Shown one piece after another: positions 21,755-33,684 of a DNA stretch of 64,000 nucleotides. The notes beneath the pieces were generated by a model, which saw only the letters and a program-made list of their open reading frames with translations, ran no database searches and was not told the DNA's origin. The DNA lies in the NCBI GenBank assembly GCA_945643635.1, contig CALZFC010000295.1:1-64000 (forward strand), read 5' to 3'. The stretch is from Allodiplogaster sudhausi (Eukaryota; Nematoda; Chromadorea; Rhabditida; Diplogasteridae). A program made the position numbers and the translations under genes. The first letter of the stretch is position 1. Each line of letters begins with the position of its first letter.

Positions 21755-21883
21755 ATCTTGGCCTTTTGGCTATGATCAGAGTGTAGAGTCATCTTGGCCA
21801 TTTGGCTAAGAACATAATATAGAGTCATCTTGGCATTTTAGTATCGGACCTTATCCGCTTAATATCCTATAGATTAAGCATAC
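21755..21883 (+). pseudogene. U2 snRNA-like segment of spacer A (representative)
   Basis: Reads TTGGCCTTTTGGCTATGATC then AGAGTGTAG, against U2 CGGCCTTTTGGCTAAGATCA then AGTGTAGTA (stem I plus branch-point recognition region). Further on, CTTATCCGCTTAATATCC matches U2 CTTATCAGTTTAATATCT in the same order. The first part is repeated: 36-bp units start at 21755, 21791 and (partial) 21827. The branch-point recognition core GTAGTA is changed to GTAGAG and no U2 3' half (stems III/IV) is found. This points to a decayed or repurposed U2 rather than a working one. A T5 run at 21884 could terminate Pol III. U2 sequences are quoted from memory. Confidence 0.5.
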
Positions 21884-21888
21884 TTTTT
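21884..21888 (+). terminator. T5 run after the U2-like segment
   Basis: T5 within ACTTTTTGTTTTATTTTTGA, identical to the sequence following 5S genes. It is a possible Pol III terminator for any transcript of the U2-like segment. Confidence 0.4.
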
Positions 21889-21926
21889 GTTTTATTTTTG
21901 AACCAAATTAATTAAATGGAAACTGC

Positions 21927-21932
21927 TATATC
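21927..21932 (+). promoter_or_regulatory. TATA-like element upstream of 5S (representative)
   Basis: TATATC at -31 of the gene starting at 21958. It is conserved in spacer A and absent from spacer B. Confidence 0.5.
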
Positions 21933-21957
21933 TACTGGATACAGAGGGAAATTCATC

Positions 21958-22075
21958 GCTTACGACCATACCACGTTGAGAACACGCCATCCCGTCCGAT
22001 CTGGCAAGTTAAGCAACGTTGGGCCCGGTTAGTACTTGGATCGGAGACGGCTTGGGAATCCCGGGTGTTGTAAGC
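21958..22075 (+). rRNA. 5S ribosomal RNA
   Basis: Consensus; upstream spacer A carries the GCTATATC/TTCATCG variant. Confidence 0.97.
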
Positions 22076-22568
22076 AACTTTTTGTTTTATTTTTGAACCA
22101 AATTTACTTCAAGGAAAACTATTAAATTAGTTCAAAAAGATGAGCCAATTTTGGCACAATGTTGCATGGAATTTCCAGACATCGAATGTACAGCAGAGGT
22201 ATAAAGGGTAGAGATTTTGAGCCAATTTTTGCGCAGGTTGCACGAAATTTTCAGACATCGAATGTAAATCAGAGTTATAAAGGGTAGAGATTGCGGAAAT
22301 CTTTGGCGCAATTGTGCCAAATTTTATTGTAGAATCCTAATCACCTGTTGTCAGAGTGTATAGTCATCTTGGCCTTTTGGCTATGATCAGAGTGTAGAGT
22401 CATCTTGGCCATTTGGCTAAGAACATAATATAGAGTCATCTTGGCATTTTAGTATCGGACCTTATCCGCTTAATATCCTATAGATTAAGCATACTTTTTG
22501 TTTTATTTTTGAACCAAATTAATTAAATGGAAACTGTTATATCTACTGGATACAGAGGGAAATTTATC

Positions 22569-22686
22569 GCTTACGACCATACCACTTTGAGAACACGCCA
22601 TCCCGTCCGATCTGGCAAGTTAAGCAACCTTGGGCCCGGTTAGTACTTGGATCGGAGACGGCTTGGGAATCCCGGGTGTTGTAAGC
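22569..22686 (+). rRNA. 5S ribosomal RNA
   Basis: Variants G18T and G61C (box A); spacer A upstream. Confidence 0.95.
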
Positions 22687-23179
22687 AACTTTTTGTTTTA
22701 TTTTTGAACCAAATTTACTTCAAGGAAAACTATTAAATTAGTTCAAAAAGATGAGCCAATTTTGGCACAATGTTGCATGGAATTTCCAGACATCGAATGT
22801 ACAGCAGAGGTATAAAGGGTAGAGATTTTGAGCCAATTTTTGCGCAGGTTGCACGAAATTTTCAGACATCGAATGTAAATCAGAGTTATAAAGGGTAGAG
22901 ATTGCGGAAATCTTTGGCGCAATTGTGCCAAATTTTATTGTAGAATCCTAATCACCTGTTGTCAGAGTGTATAGTCATCTTGGCCTTTTGGCTATGATCA
23001 GAGTGTAGAGTCATCTTGGCCATTTGGCTAAGAACAAAATATAGAGTCATCTTGGCATTTTAGTATCGGACCTTATCCGCTTAATATCCTATAGATTAAG
23101 CATACTTTTTGTTTTATTTTTGAACCAAATTAATTAAATGGAAACTGTTATATCTACTGGATACAGAGGGAAATTTATC

Positions 23180-23297
23180 GCTTACGACCATACCACTTTG
23201 AGAACACGCCATCCCGTCCGATCTGGCAAGTTAAGCAACGTTGGGCCCGGTTAGTACTTGGATCGGAGACGGCTTGGGAATCCCGGGTGTTGTAAGC
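23180..23297 (+). rRNA. 5S ribosomal RNA
   Basis: Variant G18T; spacer A upstream. Confidence 0.96.
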
Positions 23298-23790
23298 AAC
23301 TTTTTGTTTTATTTTTGAACCAAATTTACTTCAAGGAAAACTATTAAATTAGTTCAAAAAGATGAGCCAATTTTGGCACAATGTTGCATGGAATTTCCAG
23401 ACATCGAATGTACAGCAGAGGTATAAAGGGTAGAGATTTTGAGCCAATTTTTGCGCAGGTTGCACGAAATTTTCAGACATCGAATGTAAATCAGAGTTAT
23501 AAAGGGTAGAGATTGCGGAAATCTTTGGCGCAATTGTGCCAAATTTTATTGTAGAATCCTAATCACCTGTTGTCAGAGTGTATAGTCATCTTGGCCTTTT
23601 GGCTATGATCAGAGTGTAGAGTCATCTTGGCCATTTGGCTAAGAACATAATATAGAGTCATCTTGGCATTTTAGTATCGGACCTTATCCGCTTAATATCC
23701 TATAGATTAAGCATACTTTTTGTTTTATTTTTGAACCAAATTAATTAAATGGAAACTGTTATATCTACTGGATACAGAGGGAAATTTATC

Positions 23791-23908
23791 GCTTACGACC
23801 ATACCACGTTGAGAACACGCCATCCCGTCCGATCTGGCAAGTTAAGCAACGTTGGGCCCGGTTAGTACTTGGATCGGAGACGGCTTGGGAATCCCGGGTG
23901 TTGTAAGC
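23791..23908 (+). rRNA. 5S ribosomal RNA
   Basis: Consensus; spacer A upstream. Confidence 0.97.
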
Positions 23909-24401
23909 AACTTTTTGTTTTATTTTTGAACCAAATTTACTTCAAGGAAAACTATTAAATTAGTTCAAAAAGATGAGCCAATTTTGGCACAATGTTGCAT
24001 GGAATTTCCAGACATCGAATGTACAGCAGAGGTATAAAGGGTAGAGATTTTGAGCCAATTTTTGCGCAGGTTGCACGAAATTTTCAGACATCGAATGTAA
24101 ATCAGAGTTATAAAGGGTAGAGATTGCGGAAATCTTTGGCGCAATTGTGCCAAATTTTATTGTAGAATCCTAATCACCTGTTGTCAGAGTGTATAGTCAT
24201 CTTGGCCTTTTGGCTATGATCAGAGTGTAGAGTCATCTTGGCCATTTGGCTAAGAACATAATATAGAGTCATCTTGGCATTTTAGTATCGGACCTTATCC
24301 GCTTAATATCCTATAGATTAAGCATACTTTTTGTTTTATTTTTGAACCAAATTAATTAAATGGAAACTGCTATATCTACTGGATACAGAGGGAAATTCAT
24401 C

Positions 24402-24519
24402 GCTTACGACCATACCACGTTGAGAACACGCCATCCCGTCCGATCTGGCAAGTTAAGCAACCTTGGGCCCGGTTAGTACTTGGATCGGAGACGGCTTGGG
24501 AATCCCGGGTGTTGTAAGC
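24402..24519 (+). rRNA. 5S ribosomal RNA
   Basis: Variant G61C in box A; upstream spacer variant GCTATATC. Confidence 0.95.
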
Positions 24520-25012
24520 AACTTTTTGTTTTATTTTTGAACCAAATTTACTTCAAGGAAAACTATTAAATTAGTTCAAAAAGATGAGCCAATTTTGGCA
24601 CAATGTTGCATGGAATTTCCAGACATCGAATGTACAGCAGAGGTATAAAGGGTAGAGATTTTGAGCCAATTTTTGCGCAGGTTGCACGAAATTTTCAGAC
24701 ATCGAATGTAAATCAGAGTTATAAAGGGTAGAGATTGCGGAAATCTTTGGCGCAATTGTGCCAAATTTTATTGTAGAATCCTAATCACCTGTTGTCAGAG
24801 TGTATAGTCATCTTGGCCTTTTGGCTATGATCAGAGTGTAGAGTCATCTTGGCCATTTGGCTAAGAACATAATATAGAGTCATCTTGGCATTTTAGTATC
24901 GGACCTTATCCGCTTAATATCCTATAGATTAAGCATACTTTTTGTTTTATTTTTGAACCAAATTAATTAAATGGAAACTGTTATATCTACTGGATACAGA
25001 GGGAAATTTATC

Positions 25013-25130
25013 GCTTACGACCATACCACGTTGAGAACACGCCATCCCGTCCGATCTGGCAAGTTAAGCAACGTAGGGCCCGGTTAGTACTTGGATCGGA
25101 GACGGCTTGGGAATCCCGGGTGTTGTAAGC
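25013..25130 (+). rRNA. 5S ribosomal RNA
   Basis: Variant T63A in box A; spacer A upstream. Confidence 0.95.
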
Positions 25131-25623
25131 AACTTTTTGTTTTATTTTTGAACCAAATTTACTTCAAGGAAAACTATTAAATTAGTTCAAAAAGATGAGC
25201 CAATTTTGGCACAATGTTGCATGGAATTTCCAGACATCGAATGTACAGCAGAGGTATAAAGGGTAGAGATTTTGAGCCAATTTTTGCGCAGGTTGCACGA
25301 AATTTTCAGACATCGAATGTAAATCAGAGTTATAAAGGGTAGAGATTGCGGAAATCTTTGGCGCAATTGTGCCAAATTTTATTGTAGAATCCTAATCACC
25401 TGTTGTCAGAGTGTATAGTCATCTTGGCCTTTTGGCTATGATCAGAGTGTAGAGTCATCTTGGCCATTTGGCTAAGAACATAATATAGAGTCATCTTGGC
25501 ATTTTAGTATCGGACCTTATCCGCTTAATATCCTATAGATTAAGCATACTTTTTGTTTTATTTTTGAACCAAATTAATTAAATGGAAACTGCTATATCTA
25601 CTGGATACAGAGGGAAATTCATC

Positions 25624-25741
25624 GCTTACGACCATACCACGTTGAGAACACGCCATCCCGTCCGATCTGGCAAGTTAAGCAACGTTGGGCCCGGTTAGTA
25701 CTTGGATCGGAGACGGCTTGGGAATCCCGGGTGTTGTAAGC
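25624..25741 (+). rRNA. 5S ribosomal RNA
   Basis: Consensus; upstream spacer variant GCTATATC. Confidence 0.97.
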
Positions 25742-26234
25742 AACTTTTTGTTTTATTTTTGAACCAAATTTACTTCAAGGAAAACTATTAAATTAGTTCA
25801 AAAAGATGAGCCAATTTTGGCACAATGTTGCATGGAATTTCCAGACATCGAATGTACAGCAGAGGTATAAAGGGTAGAGATTTTGAGCCAATTTTTGCGC
25901 AGGTTGCACGAAATTTTCAGACATCGAATGTAAATCAGAGTTATAAAGGGTAGAGATTGCGGAAATCTTTGGCGCAATTGTGCCAAATTTTATTGTAGAA
26001 TCCTAATCACCTGTTGTCAGAGTGTATAGTCATCTTGGCCTTTTGGCTATGATCAGAGTGTAGAGTCATCTTGGCCATTTGGCTAAGAACATAATATAGA
26101 GTCATCTTGGCATTTTAGTATCGGACCTTATCCGCTTAATATCCTATAGATTAAGCATACTTTTTGTTTTATTTTTGAACCAAATTAATTAAATGGAAAC
26201 TGTTATATCTACTGGATACAGAGGGAAATTTATC

Positions 26235-26352
26235 GCTTACGACCATACCACTTTGAGAACACGCCATCCCGTCCGATCTGGCAAGTTAAGCAACGTTGGG
26301 CCCGGTTAGTACTTGGATCGGAGACGGCTTGGGAATCCCGGGTGTTGTAAGC
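26235..26352 (+). rRNA. 5S ribosomal RNA
   Basis: Variant G18T; spacer A upstream. Confidence 0.96.
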
Positions 26353-26845
26353 AACTTTTTGTTTTATTTTTGAACCAAATTTACTTCAAGGAAAACTATT
26401 AAATTAGTTCAAAAAGATGAGCCAATTTTGGCACAATGTTGCATGGAATTTCCAGACATCGAATGTACAGCAGAGGTATAAAGGGTAGAGATTTTGAGCC
26501 AATTTTTGCGCAGGTTGCACGAAATTTTCAGACATCGAATGTAAATCAGAGTTATAAAGGGTAGAGATTGCGGAAATCTTTGGCGCAATTGTGCCAAATT
26601 TTATTGTAGAATCCTAATCACCTGTTGTCAGAGTGTATAGTCATCTTGGCCTTTTGGCTATGATCAGAGTGTAGAGTCATCTTGGCCATTTGGCTAAGAA
26701 CATAATATAGAGTCATCTTGGCATTTTAGTATCGGACCTTATCCGCTTAATATCCTATAGATTAAGCATACTTTTTGTTTTATTTTTGAACCAAATTAAT
26801 TAAATGGAAACTGTTATATCTACTGGATACAGAGGGAAATTTATC

Positions 26846-26963
26846 GCTTACGACCATACCACGTTGAGAACACGCCATCCCGTCCGATCTGGCAAGTTAA
26901 GCAACGTTGGGCCCGGTTAGTACTTGGATCGGAGACGGCTTGGGAATCCCGGGTGTTGTAAGC
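26846..26963 (+). rRNA. 5S ribosomal RNA
   Basis: Consensus; spacer A upstream. Confidence 0.97.
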
Positions 26964-27456
26964 AACTTTTTGTTTTATTTTTGAACCAAATTTACTTCAA
27001 GGAAAACTATTAAATTAGTTCAAAAAGATGAGCCAATTTTGGCACAATGTTGCATGGAATTTCCAGACATCGAATGTACAGCAGAGGTATAAAGGGTAGA
27101 GATTTTGAGCCAATTTTTGCGCAGGTTGCACGAAATTTTCAGACATCGAATGTAAATCAGAGTTATAAAGGGTAGAGATTGCGGAAATCTTTGGCGCAAT
27201 TGTGCCAAATTTTATTGTAGAATCCTAATCACCTGTTGTCAGAGTGTATAGTCATCTTGGCCTTTTGGCTATGATCAGAGTGTAGAGTCATCTTGGCCAT
27301 TTGGCTAAGAACATAATATAGAGTCATCTTGGCATTTTAGTATCGGACCTTATCCGCTTAATATCCTATAGATTAAGCATACTTTTTGTTTTATTTTTGA
27401 ACCAAATTAATTAAATGGAAACTGTTATATCTACTGGATACAGAGGGAAATTTATC

Positions 27457-27574
27457 GCTTACGACCATACCACGTTGAGAACACGCCATCCCGTCCGATC
27501 TGGCAAGTTAAGCAACGTTGGGCCCGGTTAGTACTTGGATCGGAGACGGCTTGGGAATCCCGGGTGTTGTAAGC
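27457..27574 (+). rRNA. 5S ribosomal RNA
   Basis: Consensus; spacer A upstream. Confidence 0.97.
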
Positions 27575-28067
27575 AACTTTTTGTTTTATTTTTGAACCAA
27601 ATTTACTTCAAGGAAAACTATTAAATTAGTTCAAAAAGATGAGCCAATTTTGGCACAATGTTGCATGGAATTTCCAGACATCGAATGTACAGCAGAGGTA
27701 TAAAGGGTAGAGATTTTGAGCCAATTTTTGCGCAGGTTGCACGAAATTTTCAGACATCGAATGTAAATCAGAGTTATAAAGGGTAGAGATTGCGGAAATC
27801 TTTGGCGCAATTGTGCCAAATTTTATTGTAGAATCCTAATCACCTGTTGTCAGAGTGTATAGTCATCTTGGCCTTTTGGCTATGATCAGAGTGTAGAGTC
27901 ATCTTGGCCATTTGGCTAAGAACATAATATAGAGTCATCTTGGCATTTTAGTATCGGACCTTATCCGCTTAATATCCTATAGATTAAGCATACTTTTTGT
28001 TTTATTTTTGAACCAAATTAATTAAATGGAAACTGTTATATCTACTGGATACAGAGGGAAATTTATC

Positions 28068-28185
28068 GCTTACGACCATACCACTTTGAGAACACGCCAT
28101 CCCGTCCGATCTGGCAAGTTAAGCAACGTTGGGCCCGGTTAGTACTTGGATCGGAGACGGCTTGGGAATCCCGGGTGTTGTAAGC
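28068..28185 (+). rRNA. 5S ribosomal RNA
   Basis: Variant G18T; spacer A upstream. Confidence 0.96.
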
Positions 28186-28678
28186 AACTTTTTGTTTTAT
28201 TTTTGAACCAAATTTACTTCAAGGAAAACTATTAAATTAGTTCAAAAAGATGAGCCAATTTTGGCACAATGTTGCATGGAATTTCCAGACATCGAATGTA
28301 CAGCAGAGGTATAAAGGGTAGAGATTTTGAGCCAATTTTTGCGCAGGTTGCACGAAATTTTCAGACATCGAATGTAAATCAGAGTTATAAAGGGTAGAGA
28401 TTGCGGAAATCTTTGGCGCAATTGTGCCAAATTTTATTGTAGAATCCTAATCACCTGTTGTCAGAGTGTATAGTCATCTTGGCCTTTTGGCTATGATCAG
28501 AGTGTAGAGTCATCTTGGCCATTTGGCTAAGAACATAATATAGAGTCATCTTGGCATTTTAGTATCGGACCTTATCCGCTTAATATCCTATAGATTAAGC
28601 ATACTTTTTGTTTTATTTTTGAACCAAATTAATTAAATGGAAACTGTTATATCTACTGGATACAGAGGGAAATTTATC

Positions 28679-28796
28679 GCTTACGACCATACCACGTTGA
28701 GAACACGCCATCCCGTCCGATCTGGCAAGTTAAGCAACGTTGGGCCCGGTTAGTACTTGGATCGGAGACGGCTTGGGAATCCCGGGTGTTGTAAGC
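28679..28796 (+). rRNA. 5S ribosomal RNA
   Basis: Consensus; spacer A upstream. Confidence 0.97.
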
Positions 28797-29289
28797 AACT
28801 TTTTGTTTTATTTTTGAACCAAATTTACTTCAAGGAAAACTATTAAATTAGTTCAAAAAGATGAGCCAATTTTGGCACAATGTTGCATGGAATTTCCAGA
28901 CATCGAATGTACAGCAGAGGTATAAAGGGTAGAGATTTTGAGCCAATTTTTGCGCAGGTTGCACGAAATTTTCAGACATCGAATGTAAATCAGAGTTATA
29001 AAGGGTAGAGATTGCGGAAATCTTTGGCGCAATTGTGCCAAATTTTATTGTAGAATCCTAATCACCTGTTGTCAGAGTGTATAGTCATCTTGGCCTTTTG
29101 GCTATGATCAGAGTGTAGAGTCATCTTGGCCATTTGGCTAAGAACATAATATAGAGTCATCTTGGCATTTTAGTATCGGACCTTATCCGCTTAATATCCT
29201 ATAGATTAAGCATACTTTTTGTTTTATTTTTGAACCAAATTAATTAAATGGAAACTGTTATATCTACTGGATACAGAGGGAAATTTATC

Positions 29290-29407
29290 GCTTACGACCA
29301 TACCACGTTGAGAACACGCCATCCCGTCCGATCTGGCAAGTTAAGCAACGTTGGGCCCGGTTAGTACTTGGATCGGAGACGGCTTGGGAATCCCGGGTGT
29401 TGTAAGC
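29290..29407 (+). rRNA. 5S ribosomal RNA
   Basis: Consensus; spacer A upstream. Confidence 0.97.
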
Positions 29408-29900
29408 AACTTTTTGTTTTATTTTTGAACCAAATTTACTTCAAGGAAAACTATTAAATTAGTTCAAAAAGATGAGCCAATTTTGGCACAATGTTGCATG
29501 GAATTTCCAGACATCGAATGTACAGCAGAGGTATAAAGGGTAGAGATTTTGAGCCAATTTTTGCGCAGGTTGCACGAAATTTTCAGACATCGAATGTAAA
29601 TCAGAGTTATAAAGGGTAGAGATTGCGGAAATCTTTGGCGCAATTGTGCCAAATTTTATTGTAGAATCCTAATCACCTGTTGTCAGAGTGTATAGTCATC
29701 TTGGCCTTTTGGCTATGATCAGAGTGTAGAGTCATCTTGGCCATTTGGCTAAGAACATAATATAGAGTCATCTTGGCATTTTAGTATCGGACCTTATCCG
29801 CTTAATATCCTATAGATTAAGCATACTTTTTGTTTTATTTTTGAACCAAATTAATTAAATGGAAACTGTTATATCTACTGGATACAGAGGGAAATTTATC

Positions 29901-30018
29901 GCTTACGACCATACCACGTTGAGAACACGCCATCCCGTCCGATCTGGCAAGTTAAGCAACGTTGGGCCCGGTTAGTACTTGGATCGGAGACGGCTTGGGA
30001 ATCCCGGGTGTTGTAAGC
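29901..30018 (+). rRNA. 5S ribosomal RNA
   Basis: Consensus; spacer A upstream. Confidence 0.97.
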
Positions 30019-30511
30019 AACTTTTTGTTTTATTTTTGAACCAAATTTACTTCAAGGAAAACTATTAAATTAGTTCAAAAAGATGAGCCAATTTTGGCAC
30101 AATGTTGCATGGAATTTCCAGACATCGAATGTACAGCAGAGGTATAAAGGGTAGAGATTTTGAGCCAATTTTTGCGCAGGTTGCACGAAATTTTCAGACA
30201 TCGAATGTAAATCAGAGTTATAAAGGGTAGAGATTGCGGAAATCTTTGGCGCAATTGTGCCAAATTTTATTGTAGAATCCTAATCACCTGTTGTCAGAGT
30301 GTATAGTCATCTTGGCCTTTTGGCTATGATCAGAGTGTAGAGTCATCTTGGCCATTTGGCTAAGAACATAATATAGAGTCATCTTGGCATTTTAGTATCG
30401 GACCTTATCCGCTTAATATCCTATAGATTAAGCATACTTTTTGTTTTATTTTTGAACCAAATTAATTAAATGGAAACTGTTATATCTACTGGATACAGAG
30501 GGAAATTTATC

Positions 30512-30629
30512 GCTTACGACCATACCACGTTGAGAACACGCCATCCCGTCCGATCTGGCAAGTTAAGCAACGTTGGGCCCGGTTAGTACTTGGATCGGAG
30601 ACGGCTTGGGAATCCCGGGTGTTGTAAGC
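30512..30629 (+). rRNA. 5S ribosomal RNA
   Basis: Consensus; spacer A upstream. Confidence 0.97.
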
Positions 30630-31122
30630 AACTTTTTGTTTTATTTTTGAACCAAATTTACTTCAAGGAAAACTATTAAATTAGTTCAAAAAGATGAGCC
30701 AATTTTGGCACAATGTTGCATGGAATTTCCAGACATCGAATGTACAGCAGAGGTATAAAGGGTAGAGATTTTGAGCCAATTTTTGCGCAGGTTGCACGAA
30801 ATTTTCAGACATCGAATGTAAATCAGAGTTATAAAGGGTAGAGATTGCGGAAATCTTTGGCGCAATTGTGCCAAATTTTATTGTAGAATCCTAATCACCT
30901 GTTGTCAGAGTGTATAGTCATCTTGGCCTTTTGGCTATGATCAGAGTGTAGAGTCATCTTGGCCATTTGGCTAAGAACATAATATAGAGTCATCTTGGCA
31001 TTTTAGTATCGGACCTTATCCGCTTAATATCCTATAGATTAAGCATACTTTTTGTTTTATTTTTGAACCAAATTAATTAAATGGAAACTGTTATATCTAC
31101 TGGATACAGAGGGAAATTTATC

Positions 31123-31240
31123 GCTTACGACCATACCACGTTGAGAACACGCCATCCCGTCCGATCTGGCAAGTTAAGCAACGTTGGGCCCGGTTAGTAC
31201 TTGGATCGGAGACGGCTTGGGAATCCCGGGTGTTGTAAGC
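31123..31240 (+). rRNA. 5S ribosomal RNA
   Basis: Consensus; spacer A upstream. Confidence 0.97.
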
Positions 31241-31733
31241 AACTTTTTGTTTTATTTTTGAACCAAATTTACTTCAAGGAAAACTATTAAATTAGTTCAA
31301 AAAGATGAGCCAATTTTGGCACAATGTTGCATGGAATTTCCAGACATCGAATGTACAGCAGAGGTATAAAGGGTAGAGATTTTGAGCCAATTTTTGCGCA
31401 GGTTGCACGAAATTTTCAGACATCGAATGTAAATCAGAGTTATAAAGGGTAGAGATTGCGGAAATCTTTGGCGCAATTGTGCCAAATTTTATTGTAGAAT
31501 CCTAATCACCTGTTGTCAGAGTGTATAGTCATCTTGGCCTTTTGGCTATGATCAGAGTGTAGAGTCATCTTGGCCATTTGGCTAAGAACATAATATAGAG
31601 TCATCTTGGCATTTTAGTATCGGACCTTATCCGCTTAATATCCTATAGATTAAGCATACTTTTTGTTTTATTTTTGAACCAAATTAATTAAATGGAAACT
31701 GTTATATCTACTGGATACAGAGGGAAATTTATC

Positions 31734-31851
31734 GCTTACGACCATACCACGTTGAGAACACGCCATCCCGTCCGATCTGGCAAGTTAAGCAACGTTGGGC
31801 CCGGTTAGTACTTGGATCGGAGACGGCTTGGGAATCCCGGGTGTTGTAAGC
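31734..31851 (+). rRNA. 5S ribosomal RNA
   Basis: Consensus; spacer A upstream. Confidence 0.97.
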
Positions 31852-32344
31852 AACTTTTTGTTTTATTTTTGAACCAAATTTACTTCAAGGAAAACTATTA
31901 AATTAGTTCAAAAAGATGAGCCAATTTTGGCACAATGTTGCATGGAATTTCCAGACATCGAATGTACAGCAGAGGTATAAAGGGTAGAGATTTTGAGCCA
32001 ATTTTTGCGCAGGTTGCACGAAATTTTCAGACATCGAATGTAAATCAGAGTTATAAAGGGTAGAGATTGCGGAAATCTTTGGCGCAATTGTGCCAAATTT
32101 TATTGTAGAATCCTAATCACCTGTTGTCAGAGTGTATAGTCATCTTGGCCTTTTGGCTATGATCAGAGTGTAGAGTCATCTTGGCCATTTGGCTAAGAAC
32201 ATAATATAGAGTCATCTTGGCATTTTAGTATCGGACCTTATCCGCTTAATATCCTATAGATTAAGCATACTTTTTGTTTTATTTTTGAACCAAATTAATT
32301 AAATGGAAACTGTTATATCTACTGGATACAGAGGGAAATTTATC

Positions 32345-32462
32345 GCTTACGACCATACCACGTTGAGAACACGCCATCCCGTCCGATCTGGCAAGTTAAG
32401 CAACGTTGGGCCCGGTTAGTACTTGGATCGGAGACGGCTTGGGAATCCCGGGTGTTGTAAGC
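32345..32462 (+). rRNA. 5S ribosomal RNA
   Basis: Consensus gene; 3' flank reads TTTTTGGTTTAT instead of TTTTTGTTTTAT. Confidence 0.97.
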
Positions 32463-32955
32463 AACTTTTTGGTTTATTTTTGAACCAAATTTACTTCAAG
32501 GAAAACTATTAAATTAGTTCAAAAAGATGAGCCAATTTTGGCACAATGTTGCATGGAATTTCCAGACATCGAATGTACAGCAGAGGTATAAAGGGTAGAG
32601 ATTTTGAGCCAATTTTTGCGCAGGTTGCACGAAATTTTCAGACATCGAATGTAAATCAGAGTTATAAAGGGTAGAGATTGCGGAAATCTTTGGCGCAATT
32701 GTGCCAAATTTTATTGTAGAATCCTAATCACCTGTTGTCAGAGTGTATAGTCATCTTGGCCTTTTGGCTATGATCAGAGTGTAGAGTCATCTTGGCCATT
32801 TGGCTAAGAACATAATATAGAGTCATCTTGGCATTTTAGTATCGGACCTTATCCGCTTAATATCCTATAGATTAAGCATACTTTTTGTTTTATTTTTGAA
32901 CCAAATTAATTAAATGGAAACTGTTATATCTACTGGATACAGAGGGAAATTTATC

Positions 32956-33073
32956 GCTTACGACCATACCACGTTGAGAACACGCCATCCCGTCCGATCT
33001 GGCAAGTTAAGCAACGTTGGGCCCGGTTAGTACTTGGATCGGAGACGGCTTGGGAATCCCGGGTGTTGTAAGC
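32956..33073 (+). rRNA. 5S ribosomal RNA
   Basis: Consensus; spacer A upstream. Confidence 0.97.
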
Positions 33074-33566
33074 AACTTTTTGTTTTATTTTTGAACCAAA
33101 TTTACTTCAAGGAAAACTATTAAATTAGTTCAAAAAGATGAGCCAATTTTGGCACAATGTTGCATGGAATTTCCAGACATCGAATGTACAGCAGAGGTAT
33201 AAAGGGTAGAGATTTTGAGCCAATTTTTGCGCAGGTTGCACGAAATTTTCAGACATCGAATGTAAATCAGAGTTATAAAGGGTAGAGATTGCGGAAATCT
33301 TTGGCGCAATTGTGCCAAATTTTATTGTAGAATCCTAATCACCTGTTGTCAGAGTGTATAGTCATCTTGGCCTTTTGGCTATGATCAGAGTGTAGAGTCA
33401 TCTTGGCCATTTGGCTAAGAACATAATATAGAGTCATCTTGGCATTTTAGTATCGGACCTTATCCGCTTAATATCCTATAGATTAAGCATACTTTTTGTT
33501 TTATTTTTGAACCAAATTAATTAAATGGAAACTGTTATATCTACTGGATACAGAGGGAAATTTATC

Positions 33567-33684
33567 GCTTACGACCATACCACTTTGAGAACACGCCATC
33601 CCGTCCGATCTGGCAAGTTAAGCAACGTTGGGCCCGGTTAGTACTTGGATCGGAGACGGCTTGGGAATCCCGGGTGTTGTAAGC
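33567..33684 (+). rRNA. 5S ribosomal RNA
   Basis: Variant G18T, linked to ACCAAGTTT in the 3' flank; spacer A upstream. Confidence 0.96.

Larger units (their letters stand above)
21465..21957 (+). repeat. Spacer A, representative copy (493 bp)
   Basis: Sits between 5S genes in every 611-bp unit. In 5S direction: T5 terminator; two 74-77-bp direct repeats starting GAGCCAATTTT (21531, 21608), each ending TATAAAGGGTAGAGAT; a 20-nt near-palindrome at 21691-21710; the U2-like segment from 21755; a second T5 with flank copied from the 5S 3' end; then TATATC at -31 of the next 5S. Open frames of about 62 codons on the opposite strand are only conserved because the repeat is. Confidence 0.9.

Noticed and set aside
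21901..21925. U2 Sm-site region (ATTAAATGGA) as further U2 evidence
   Set aside because: This stretch aligns with the 5S 3' flank copy in the same unit, so its likeness to U2 is probably coincidence.
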